A DNA stretch of 64,000 nucleotides, taken from NCBI RefSeq assembly GCF_022458985.1, contig NC_061772.1:9042001-9106000 (forward strand). The letters run 5' to 3'. The stretch is from Mugil cephalus. Lineage: Eukaryota > Chordata > Actinopteri > Mugiliformes > Mugilidae. Below are positions 49,596 to 61,628 of this stretch, piece by piece. The position numbers were made by a program, and so were the translations under genes. Below the pieces are notes generated by a model that was not told the origin of the DNA, ran no database searches, and saw only the letters and a list, made by a program, of their open reading frames with translations. The first letter of the stretch is position 1. The number at the start of each line of letters is the position of its first letter.

Positions 49596-52500
49596 TCACT
49601 TTTCGTACGTCTTGTTGTGAAGGTAACTGAAGAGTGCCTCGAGTCCTTTGGTTGAGCACCACAGCTGCTTCAGCATCTGACACTCTTTCTCATTCACGTC
49701 CTCCAACACAGACATGAGGATGCTCCTCACCAGGCATTTGGACTCCTCTAAAACCTTTGGACAAAGCACACACGCACAGAGGGATGAGGATCATTTAGTT
49801 ATTTTCAAATGAGTCCTACCTTCTCGGTTTCCTGGATCACTTACCACTGCATTACACGACGCCATTTCCTTCACTCGCAGCATCACTTCTTGATTGAAGG
49901 TGGTCGGCCAGAAGACCTGCGACACCAGACCTCGACTGCACGCCTCTTGCGCCGTGAGTTTCCTTCCGCAGAACAGCATCTCATTAGCCTGCAATTAGGG
50001 AAAAGTTTTTTTTTTTTTAATGCAATCCAATATTTGATTTGGGTAAACAAAAGGCAATCAGGTAGTAATAAGAGCATTCAAATTAGCTCAAGTGGAATCT
50101 GTCAAAAGCCTTGATTTTGCTGGAACCCACCAGAGCTACGCCGAGGATCTGGGGGAAGGTGTAGGAGGAGCATCCTGAAGGGGTGAGGTGGAGGGCAGCG
50201 CAGGGAGTCTGAAACCAGGCCCTCTCGCTGGCCCACACCACGTCACACAGCGGCAGGATGGATGCTCCTAAGCCCAGAGCGGGCCCATTTATTGCCACCA
50301 CAATGGGCTTCTTGAAGTGGATGAATGCCAACACAAAGTCCCTATCGGGGTCACAGAATGATCAGCACCGACTGTCAACAATAATGGCAAGAAGGAAAAA
50401 AAATAAATCGGCGCCTGTAGTGGAATGATTTCTCCTTACCGCACGGCTTCTGCGATGCGGCTGCTCTCTTTTCTGCGGTCGGTGGACAGACGCCCTATCA
50501 GGTAGGACGGCTCCAGGCCACTGCAGAAAACAGTCCCCACTGAGCTGAGCAATAATAATTTACTATCATCAGCGGCGGCATTACCCAAAGCCCGACAAAC
50601 TTCCTTCATGATCTGAAGAGAGAGGGGAAGAAATGCGTATCGCACTTTTAGCTCAACTGCCACATTAGAGAGGACGGGAGAGAAAAATGTGAATTATAGA
50701 TGTGGATCTTTAAAGAAAGGCCTGACATTCAATCAATACATTTATTTTACTGTAGAGCAGCAGAGCAGACAGCAAAGTGACCAACACTGGGGGTGCAAAT
50801 GTGTTGTCTTCACTTCTACATTGTTGATAGTTAATGCGCACTGAAAAGTGTCTCAGAGGATGTAAACTATTCAACTCATGTAATACAAGTTTAATTAACT
50901 AAAGAGAAAGAAAATCTTAACATAAGCTTTTTGTGCCGAACAATAAAGAAGTGGAGGAAAGCAGTGTTCTGTTGTGCAGAAGGTTAGAGCTTGGTGGAAG
51001 CTCTTTCTCCTCAACTTTCTGAGCCGGGGCAGACTGTTCTGTAGGTAAGATGTTTACATGACAACTTGCTGAGCAGCTTGTTCCCTTGACAGCTTGACTC
51101 GCTGCCAGAAGCAACTGACTGAACAGTTTGAGGAGAGCGGCTACTACTCCTGGCTGTAGAAGAAAAAGCTGTTCATCCAAACATTCAATAGAAATGCAAA
51201 CACTTTCATATCTTACTTTTATCTGTGTTAGTTCACAGGAGATAATCAAAGGGATTACACTCACTTGCCACTTTATTAGGTACACCTGTTCAATTGCTTG
51301 TTGACACAAATAGCTAATCAGGCTGCAATTCAGTGCATTTAGTCGTGTAGAGGTGATCAAGACAACTTGCTGAAGTTCAAACTGAGCCTCAGAATGGGGA
51401 GGAAAGGGGATTTAAGAACGTGGTATGGTTGTTGCTGCCAGACGGGCTGGTCTGAGTATTTCAGAAACTGCTGATGTACTGAAATCTTCACACACAAGCA
51501 TCTCTAGGGTTTACAGAGAATGGTCCGAAAAAGAGAAAATATCCAGTGAGCAGCAGTTGTGTGGACGAAAATACCTTGTTGATGTGAGAGGTCAGAGGAG
51601 AATGGGCAGACTGGTTGGAGATGATAGAAAGGCAACAGTAACTCAAATAACCACTTGTTACAACCAAGGAATGTAGAATACCATCTCTAAAAACACACAA
51701 CACGTCCAACCTTGAAGAAGATGGGCTACAGCAGCAGAAGACCACACCAGGTGCCACTCCTGTCAGCTAAGAACAGGAAACTGAGACTACAGTTCACACA
51801 GGGTCACCAAAGTTGGATGACAGAGTTGGAAAAATGTTGCCTGGTCTGACGAGTCTCGATTTCAGCTGCCACATTCGGATGGCAGGGTCAACAACATGAA
51901 AGCATGGATCCATCCTGCCTTGCATCAACGGTTCAGGCTGGTGGTGGTGGTGTAATGGTGTGGGGGATATTTTCTTGGCACACTTTGGGTCCTTAGTACA
52001 AACTGAGCATGGTTTAAATGCCACAGTCTACCTGAGTATTGTTGCTGACCATGTCCACCCCTTTATGACCACAGCGTACCATCTTCTGACGGCTACTTCC
52101 AGCAGGATAATGCACCATGTCACAAAGCTCATATCATGTCAAACTGGTTTCTTGAACATGACAATGAGTTCACTGTACTCCAATGGCCTCCACAGTCAAC
52201 AGATCTCAATCCAATAGAGGAACTTTCGGGATATGGTGGAACAGGAGATTCACATCATAGATGTGCAGACGACAAATCTGCAGCAACTGCGTGATGCCAT
52301 CATGTCAATGTGGACCAAAATCTCTGAGGAACGTTTCCAACACCTTGTTGAAAGTATGCCATGAAGAATTAAGACAATTCTGAAGATAAAAGGGGGTCCA
52401 ACCTTTCACTAGCAAGGTGTACCTAATAAAGTGACCGGTTAGTGTATATTGAAACAAATGATGACAGATTTTGCAGTACAACACCTCATCAGATACCAAC

Positions 52501-55500
52501 GATATACGAGTCTGTGAAAATACATGAGTTTAACTGTGCCAGTCAATATCAGACATCAGCAGACTCAGAGTCTTTGGCCTCTGTCTCGTCTGATGAGGAA
52601 TGGAGTGACACTGTCAGACAGCTGACCTCATGAAAAGTCGTCTGACACCACTCACGCTATCACATCACTGTCTAGAGTTGATCATCAGTTTATCGGCCCT
52701 GACCCATGTCAACTACTCAACCTCAAAAAACTCAACTTAATTCTCTGCGTCTCACCGAGCACATAATCGGCCCCCAGTTTGAACTGGATGTGCCACCTTT
52801 GTGTATTTTTGTGTGCTCGTATTGCCTGTGTCATGGGGACATAAATCCAAAAAAGAAAGTTTTCTAAACTGTTGCCTAGTGGTGAAATTAAGGATGAGTT
52901 CTATTTATTGGTTCTGATTAATGTCTGAATGAGTCTCGAGGAAATGAACGTGTCCTCTGGAGGGATGGAAACAGAACTGTGTGTGAGCGAGTGACTGCAA
53001 ACGATGTTATTTTAGCCAGGTGAATTAATATCCTGGAAACGCAACGCGTAGATGGACAGATGCTAGTTCCACTCTGAGAGCAGCCAAGGTGACATTCATA
53101 CACAGTAACCAGAGAACCGGAAGATATCTGCAGAGAAACAAATATGGTATAAACAACAACAACAGAAACATCATGCATCATTTCCCTGGAAATGAAGCTT
53201 TTAGTTGTGTGAATCAGTCAGTCGTATAGACCAGACCATAAGCATCTGGATGGGTATACGGTGTTTCATACATTCAATTTGCAACAGAATGTTTGATACT
53301 ACTTTAAAAAGCAGAATCTTCAACACTCAAGAACTGTTTTGGGGACATAACCATTTTGTCATACTGTGCTTTAAATTGCTTCAGTAAGCAGTTGAACACT
53401 TGTCTACTAAATGTTCCTGAAGCAGCCGTGTTGTGTATTCAGTGAGCGCAGACGGAAATGAAAACGGCAAATGACCAGGTGGAATGATGAGCACAAGTCA
53501 TGAGGAAAATCATCAACATGGTTAGGAAAAAATTCCCCTTTGTCTGCTCGGCCAGTCAAGAATGCTCACCGGGGTGTAGGCACATGTTTCCTCGTCACTG
53601 CCAAAGATACCAAAGATCTTTTAAGAGCGAACAGGTGGAGTATCGAGTCTCTCTCTTGAACTCATTCCAACTGAGCTGCCTCAGCATCAGCAGTGTTTAT
53701 ACTGAGTGTCTGGTAGTATTTGACTTGATCTCAGTGCGAGTCTGTACAGTTACACTGTGTCAAAGGGGCTCTATGTAACTCACAGTTGTTTTATATGATG
53801 AAAGAGCAACTGTCCAAAACCATAATGTCTTCACGTTTCCAAAAGTTTGATCCTAGAAGCAAGTTTTTGCTATTTTTCTTATATCCACTGAGAAAGCAGA
53901 TTATTGGCTATAAAAGTTAATAAGCTATGAGTCATTTTGGGAAAATAAGAAAATGATGAGATGGGAAGGCTAATTAGGTCAGAGAGGTGACAGAAATAAT
54001 AGCCGTGTCTCACTTTATGGCAAGGAAAATGTACTAGAATGTTTAAGATGTTCCTCAGCTACAGCCATTCCTTTAGCACATCCGCAGACTCCCTTGTTCC
54101 TGTAGCTTCAAAGACTGAGGGACAGAGAAGGAGCTATCCGAGCTGTTTGATAAGCCCACAGCTTACGGGCTTACTGTCACACATGAAAGTACGCACACAC
54201 ATGTGCACACCCAGTTCAGGCCACTTCAGTGCCTATGAAGTACAGCCTGCCGTACCCACGACGCTCTATCAAAGCCGGAACCGCCCTCCGAAAAAGATCT
54301 GAGACACGCAACAATCTGAGAGGAGGAAAATCCTGTTTGTTTGGAGCCTTGTGCCGAAGGGAGGTGATAGGGATACGTGACATTCTCTTCAGTTAACTGC
54401 AAATTATATTCATTAAGCAATTTGTTAATTAAACATTAAAAACTTTTATTTATGAAAACATTTTAATAGACAATAGATGACACTTATAAGCCCTTGTTTA
54501 TTTGTTCAGGTTTATTCTCATATATGCATTTGTTTTTATCGTGTGGACGGGTTAGGGTCAGGTTGAAAACTGCTGCTAGTATCTAGCTGGGAAAGGCATG
54601 TGACTGAATATGTTCAGGGGAAATTTAAGGGGACCAGCTTGTTGTTGATTGGAGTGTGGAAATGAGCAACCAATCACAGGCTGCTCCATCCCTGCAGGGA
54701 GCTTGTTCAACGAGTGAATCATCATGATGCATGAAGCCATGGAGCAGAGGGCCATTAAATGACACCCAGTCCTGCAGTTGCACACGTTCCAGCCTTATTA
54801 TACATCTTCATGTATTTTTTATTTTTATATTTGAGTTAATGTCAAAACCGGATACGTTTACACGGGCAATCATTTGTGAACCCTATTGAAATCATTCTGA
54901 TCAGACATTTTAACTGTCCCTGCTTCATTTCTACTTTCAGACACTTATCAAAACAACTTGTTTTGCTATTATTCCAATTACTAGTAGAATAATAGTGTCC
55001 TATAAACACAGACACTCAGCATAATGACACATCTTAACACATTTTTAAATTACAGACTGTTCTAATAAATGATAAAAAACTAATTGTGGACTTTGATGAG
55101 AGTCACAGTGTAACTTCTGCATTCAGGATGTACACTTTGTTTTGCTGATGTTGACTTTCCGGAGGGGAGGGGGGGGACTTGACTGACACGGAGATAGCAG
55201 GTGAGCAACAAATTGCCGAAGAACCAGCGGACACAGCTTGGCACCGATTATGCACCCTAAACGCCCGTAGAGAAGACTCTGCCTGTATATAATCAGACCT
55301 AATCAGAAGTGCTTCTAAAAATAGAGACATCCTGTTTACATGTGTACCCCGTGAAGGTAAATGAGCAATTAATAAGACCTTTTGTTATTTCAGACCTAAA
55401 TCTCATCAACGTACGTCTACACTTTGAATTTAGAAATATCTATTCTGAAAATGTAATTTAATTGAATAGTAACTGTAAAAGCTCCAGCCACATTTTTCTT

Positions 55501-58500
55501 AATGTTTGCCAAAATTGAATATTAGGCAAATGAGAGGAAGAATAAAATGTTCCTTGAGCTGAACACTGTTGTGGTCGACTCTGATGTGTAGTTCTGTTGC
55601 TGTTTTAGTGACATTGTATCTGGCATCAAAAGACTGTGGAACTGTAATGAAATTCAGCAGATAGCAGTGATGTTGCATGTACAAAGTTGAACTTATTTCA
55701 ACTTCAATGACCATTTAGAGTGACTGATAAGTTGAGTGACATATGCGGCGAACACAGAGTGCCCTGGACAGCATGTTTGGAGTGTCAGCTAAACCCAGAT
55801 AGAGGTATTTTGTTTTCTAATAGATAGCAGACGGACCTAGCAGCGACCACATCCACACACTAGCAACATTTTTATATTCACTTTGTTTCACTCAAACATT
55901 TTAGAAGGGAAATATAAAGCAGGGTTACCTAGTGGTGTAGGACACTTTACAGATCTTTTAAATAATATACTTTCAGGCATGACATTAAGACCACTTTCCT
56001 AATATTGTGTAGTGTATGACCATGTTGCTGTGATTGTTCTGTCCCTGACCGCATAAGCCCCACCAGTAATCTTTAACTGGGATGAATCAGTTTGCAGCCG
56101 AATGACACCAACTTTCTGACGCAAACATTTTGTAGGCGATTAAGTCGGGCTGGCTTCCAGGCTAATAACAGACACTACATTTTCATAATTAAACAGCAAC
56201 GCAAAAGTTCCACCATTCAGATATTTGATCACAGAGCTCTGTTGCCTCATGTCAACAAAACTTACCAAACGCTAGCAATTACTACGCCTCCTTCATGACA
56301 CTATCATTTCCAGCAGCGATGGGGCCGTTACCAAACATAGCAAGCGATATAAATGAGTGGAAATCATGTCCAGGGTCTCCAGTTGTCTGAAAGAATAATT
56401 ACATAATGTTCTCCACTGTGAACTTGTAGCACGGTTTCCCCACAAGAGATGGCTCAACACTGGATTACTATATCCACCCATAATTACTAAACTTGTTGAA
56501 GCCTCGTCTGGCAGAAGGCAGTTTTGAAGAAGCTGTGGTACCTTTTCAGCAATGCCCTGTGTTAGACTCATGCAGCACCTGACAGCTGTCAAATAGCGAG
56601 AGCTCTCAGAAGCTGTCTCCTGAAAAGATCCCCTGGCACAGCTCAGGAGTTACTGCTTAGCTCCAGGCATCTCTACAGTGATCACCGGGAAAGCTTTTAT
56701 ACACTTATTTGGTCTCAAACTGATCTCGAGTTTACAGTCAAAACTAAGCGATGGTCGGTCTCGATACATGGCTGCACTTCAGGAAAAAATACAAACCACG
56801 TCTCGCGTGGACAACATTAATTTGTGTGTAAGTTCCTGTCCTCACCTCCGGCGTCAGAGCGTTGTTGTCCGTCGTTTGGCTGGACAGCAGGACGTGCGTG
56901 AAGCCCTCTTCCTTCCTGACCACAATGTCTCGGAATCGACAGTTGCTCTCATTCTGTCGCACGTTATACCTGAGCCGCTTGTCAAACACGTAGCCTTTCT
57001 CCTCAGCCAGCTTCCGCTTTACCGAGCTGTGCAGATGCATCTTTCCATTGGCTACAGGGGAGCCTGACACAGACGAGGGATGAGAGGACAAGTCAAGCTG
57101 TCATCCAGGACATATTAATCAACCACTGATAGAACGGATCATTAAAACCCATCCATGGCAAAGACATCACCACCAATATGACTTACTTTTACCTAAAACG
57201 AAGTTGCTTTCGCAACTTGAGTTTGTGGTAACAATAACTCCTATATAAATACTTTCCAACAAGGGATAAAAAAAAAGCAATGCTCAGAATAAATGTTTTA
57301 GGAAAACCATTTAAAACACTGACCTTCATTTTTCACAAATTAATATCTGAACCAGTGGTTCAGATAATTTGGTTAAAGTGTGGGATTTTTTTTCCAACGG
57401 GGTGTCTTGTTTTTCTAGGGGGCAAAGTTATGATAAACTACACAGAGTGGGAATTAACTGGCGAAACCATGACATTTGGTGTCGACTCAACCAAGGAAAG
57501 CTGCTCAGGTTCCTTCTTTACTGCAACAGTGTCTTTTCATGTCCGTGTCAATGAAATCAAAGAGACATCTGCCATTTTTCCAGTTGCTAAAAAAAATAAA
57601 AATTAAAAAAGAATTCATAGTATCAGTCCAACTGTTAATTTCTTCAAATTGTTGCACAAACGTTGTTTAATGTTTAAAGCTTTCACACAATAACCAATAA
57701 CACAGTTTAAATATGTTACCGGATAAAGTACATGCATGTGTGTCTACAACACTGAAAACAAATACCAAATACCTCACACACCACTGTCAACGGTGCTTTT
57801 TCAGCCACTGCCAATTTAATAGCAATGAATGAATGAATTTTAATATTTCATTGGCATATCTTCCATGCCGTTGTGTGGACAGCTGGAAACCATGTCATTA
57901 AAGCACCAAGATAGTGTAGCTTACTGCTACAGTAGGACTGTGTCATTTCACTGCGTGACATCTGAACAGGCGCTGTGGCATTCAGTGATTTTCAACTTGA
58001 TTGCATTAACATTTCAACCTTCAGAACGCACAGTGTTGAATTCCCTTCCTTGAATTTCCTCCAAGTTTCTCATTTGAAAATTGGAGAATTTTTCTTCTTT
58101 TTTTTTTTTCCTTCTGCATAAATCCATTAGATGTTTTGTTTCAATCATATCGGGAAAAGGATTTCTTTGAAAGCAGAGAACATCAATCTCAGCAGTGGAG
58201 TTTTTAGTTAAAGTTAAGTAATGCCATGTAGTGACGCTGTGGTGGTGAACAATGACCCACAAACACAGTAAGTGCCCCTGGCACACAAGGGCAGCACTCT
58301 CCCCATGACAAATGATGTGATGCTTTTTCCAACCAATAAGATGAATGGTAGTAAGTGATGAATTATTAGTACTGTCTCCACCAACTATTTACATCCACAT
58401 TTTCTTCAGACACAATAGATATGTAGTCAAACATTTGAAAGAATTTTATAAAAAAAAAAGACTTTTGCTGATCTTCAAACTTGAGGTTTCACCTTTTGAA

Positions 58501-61500
58501 TATAAAACGTCATCACATCGTTTTCACCTGTTTGACATTAGTGTTATGATTAAAATTTATCATTGTCATTGTCACTTGTCATATGAATTAAAATTTGTGC
58601 CAAAGGGCATCAGCCAGTTCCTGAGATATCGCGTATAGCGAAGTATTTCATAATAGTCACCTCTGACTCATGACCAACAAAATCTAATAAAGTTCATCCT
58701 TCAGTCCAAGTGAACACTTGGGGCAAATTTGAAAAATGTGAAAACTAAAAAGGGATGGAGAGATGGAAGGAAGACCCAAGGATATAATGTCTCCAAACCA
58801 TGGTTCTTGTCAGTGCAGAGGGCTAAAAAATCATTTTGAATGTTTCTTTCAGTGGACGCTGTGGACCTACAGAAAAGCCCTCAGAGCAAGCCTCAGTATG
58901 TGTTTTTAAGAAACTAGATAAATAATGCAGCAGTAGAACTAACCAAGGTTTCACAAATCTGTAAAACCTGACCTCTGAGTTGGTCACAAGTAGAAACAAA
59001 CAAGGAAAAGCAAGTGTGGAAAAGGCAGGTGTAACATTTTCTAAGGCATTATAAACAGGAAGAGGATCAATGCAAGCTTTCACAAACTGAGACAAAGCAA
59101 TTCAAATTACAGGGAAGCACAATAAACTGGGGCTCTGGCAAACATAATAAGATGTGTGGCATGAGCGAGCATCGAGCATTATAAAAAAGTAATTACTGAA
59201 CTGCCACACTAACCACACACACACACCTATCAAGCATAACATTATAAAAGAATTTCTCACAAGACCAGTAAGAAAGTAATATATATAAAGATACGCAATA
59301 AAAAAACAACCGTGTGCAGTGATTAAAAGTGCAGCGCGTAAGGTAATCTGAGTGGTGGGAAATATGCATTTCAAACAAGCAAAATTAATTTGCAAGATGC
59401 TCTCACATTTAAGAGATCACCATTCACGCCGCTGTTCACATTTTGGAAAGAGATGTGTCACGATCAAACCGCACGCTTAATGAAGGCCGATTAAACGGGG
59501 ATCTCTTCTTCTTCTTTCGTGCTCTTGATTTAAAAGCTCACATGCAAGCAAACATTCACAGTCCTCTACATCTGCTTTGGAGCTTTCTGGTCAAGGTACT
59601 TGGTGGTCACATTTATCTGCCAGTCAACAATTAGAGTGACAGCCTCTACTGTAGCAGGTTAATGTGCACAGCTGAGGGTGCTGAATGAGGTGAGCGGGGT
59701 AGTCTTTTGAGGATTAGGAGATTAGGATCCATAATAGCTGCCAGAGTGATATCCATTAGGCTGGGATGGTACCGCAGCCTGATGTTCTCACAGAGACGCT
59801 CTCAACTAAGGTCTTCCAGCCGGTATTTACAACAATGAGGCATAACATTATGACCACCTTCCTAATATTGTGCAGTTCTCCCTTGTGCCTCCAAAGCAGT
59901 TATGACTCATCAGTGAATGGACATTCAGTCTTTTCACATTCATTGTCTAGCGAGCTTACAAAGAGGAGGCAACAGCCACAACTACGATTTGCAAACACAT
60001 TAGTGTGTGATAGTATGATTATAGAAAAGGGGCGGAAAAAAAGGCGACTTTTCAAAACTTCAGTAATGATTAACTACAGTGGTTCAGGCCCTGGACTGTG
60101 ACCCTGGAGTAAAATTCAAAGGTGTTATCAGCTGCTCCTGCAGATCCACAGTATTTTATGAGCTATGTGACAGCATAGCGCTCTTGAGGATAAATGGGAG
60201 CCCGCTGAAATACACAATATTTTTCTCATATAAGCGATGCAATCCATCGTGTATTTATAGTACTTTTTTTTTTTTTTTTTGCAATGTATTTGCTTACACC
60301 TCAGAAGGATGGTGTCAGTTAAATAACAATATTAGGTTATAATTATTATTATTATCTTTAACTAAAAAATCATCTTCCAATTCCTGTTTAATAGTATGAA
60401 TAAATTACAATACATTCTAAACTATTTCCATTTGATTTTCAGGGATTTGATACAAAGTATTCTTACTTCTGTGAGGCTGATGGATTTTCAAATCAGGACT
60501 GATGACACTCTTAAATTCTTCTCACTAATCTTAAACTTGCAGACACAACTTTGGAAAAAAAAATTAAAAAATGGACGCATGTGCCACATCGGGGCGCGCT
60601 GGCTGTAGCACGCCATGTGATCTCAGAGAGAACAGATGTAAACAAAACAGACACAGCAGTGCAACAATTTGCTCTAAATCTGAGCCACGCCATCAACCTG
60701 CACGTGGCAGTAATTATTTCTAGCTCCATTTGCCAAATGAATGAGAACTTGCTTTAACTTTGGACATTTATCAGTGCTCCAGTTCTTGCCCATAGTCGGG
60801 TTCTTGTGGACTTTGGAAACATCACTGGCTGCTCCAGTACTTCCTCAATCCTTCAGTCAGAGTCTTTATTTGAACATGTATGTACGTGCGTTAGATCCAT
60901 CTGTATGCTCATATATTTGACATTGTGTGAAATAACTGCTAAATCTCCAGATGTGGTTGCTTGTGTTGTCACATGACCAGATCTCTGTTTAACTTTTCAT
61001 TTCCTTTCATTGGCATCTTACCTAGTTGTGTGAACTGCTGTCCAGTGTTGTCCGTATGCCCTAGCTCTCCATCTGCTCTCGTCGTGGGCAGCCTATGTGA
61101 CTTTGATGCAGTCCTGTACACGAGAGGCTCCATCTCTCCGTTCTGGAGTCCATTATGAGGAACCCTCAATGGAGGGACAAAGTGAGGCCCACCTGGCGGT
61201 GGAGGGGCTTTGTAGGTCATTGCTTTGCTCACTCTGTCCCCTAAAGCGTGTTTGCCCGGTCCCACGCTCACTTTCCTCTGCTTCTGAGTGGTTTTTGCCC
61301 CTCCACTTCCAATCCCAAGGACAGATCCTACTCGGACGCCCACAGCTGGGCCACAAGTCCTTTTCTTCTTTCGGACCTCCGACCGAGCCCTGGGGTTTTC
61401 CGCCGCGGAGGGGTGAGCGGTGATGAGGGACTCCCCGCGATTTTTGGGGACTTTGGGCCGCTTGTGTGACTGCAGTCTCAAGCTGTTGAACTGGTCAATG

Positions 61501-61628
61501 AATTCCTCACAGTGCAGTAGGTGGTGTTCTGGCTCCCAGGTGTCCTCCTTGCTTCCATAGCCTTTCCACCTGATCAGGTACTCCCACTTACCCTTCTTGT
61601 TCCGCCTCTTGTCCACAATCCGCTCCAC
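49596..61628 (-). CDS. cdyl2: Chromodomain Y-like protein 2 (CDYL2), 5'-incomplete
   Basis: Six coding exons in the window: 61022-61628, 56846-57063, 50440-50612, 50131-50341, 49845-49988 and 49596-49754. They give 503 aa in a continuous frame with GT-AG junctions. The short first coding exon (human MASGDLYE, carrying cage residue Y7) was not found and is probably past 64,000, as intron 1 is long in human. Known role: chromodomain reader of H3K9/K27 methylation and transcriptional corepressor. Seen: chromodomain from the first residue present (VERIVDKRRNKKGKWEYL, then IRWKGYG with cage W and Y, then DTWEPEHHLL). A poorly conserved, basic linker fills the rest of the big exon. The second exon has RKLAEEKGYVFDKRLRY; from FRDIVV on there is a crotonase-like fold (INGPALGLGASILPLCD, WFQTP, FPQILG). 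In this family that fold is thought to be catalytically dead. The protein ends SYLHNKTYEK. Confidence 0.96.
51258..52444 (+). mobile_element. Tc1/mariner transposon, full-length but inactive, in a cdyl2 intron
   Basis: An 1187 bp element flanked by the TA target duplication at 51256-51257 and 52445-52446. Terminal inverted repeats of about 30 bp share the core CACTTTATTAGGTACACCT. The outermost bases are CACTCACTTGC at the left and, reading inward, CACTAACCGGT at the right. Inside is a decayed Tc1-type transposase: an N-terminal helix-turn-helix region (about 51394-51676) ends in a stop, and catalytic-domain pieces (51960-52217 and after) lie in other frames. It inserted in the large intron between the 56846-57063 and 50440-50612 exons, in the orientation opposite to cdyl2. 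Confidence 0.92.
51394..52365 (+). pseudogene. Broken Tc1-type transposase gene
   Basis: Remnant of the element's single transposase gene. The helix-turn-helix region includes AGLSISETADVLKSSHTSI (frame open 51425-51676, then stop). A second fragment at 51960-52217 contains LNATVYLSIVADHVHPFMTT, a block common to fish Tc1 transposases, and another frame near 52105-52130 encodes a QDNAPCH-like motif. Several stops and frame changes separate them, so no active enzyme is expected. Confidence 0.85.
52446..55970. other. cdyl2 intron sequence
   Basis: Intronic DNA between the Tc1 element and the 56846-57063 coding exon. I see no exon on either strand; open frames are short and composition is AT-rich. 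Confidence 0.4.
55972..56100. mobile_element. Tc1-type terminal fragment
   Basis: CATGACATTAAGACCACTT followed by CCTAATATTGTGTAG matches the remembered end of the common fish Tc1 family (…CATAACATTATGACCACC…CCTAATATTGTGTAGG…). The transposase region is absent or unrecognisable. It lies in a cdyl2 intron. Boundaries are approximate. Confidence 0.5.
57064..61021. other. cdyl2 intron between the linker/chromodomain exon and the second coding exon in the window
   Basis: About 4 kb of AT-rich intron with a Tc1 terminal fragment (59834-59935) and a poly(T) tract near 60265-60281. A complex block at about 60585-60740, with CACGTG and TAATTATT motifs, could be a regulatory element. Confidence 0.45.
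59834..59935. mobile_element. Tc1-type terminal fragment
   Basis: CATAACATTATGACCACCTT, CCTAATATTGTGCAG and CTCCCTTGTGCCTCCAAAGC match the end of the same Tc1 family as the fragment at 55972. It lies in the cdyl2 intron between the chromodomain exon and the next coding exon. Boundaries are approximate. Confidence 0.55.

Noticed and set aside
56293-56592. 99-codon minus-strand frame in a cdyl2 intron
   Set aside because: No match to the cdyl2 frame, and cdyl2 exon phases join without it; likely chance or an old repeat.
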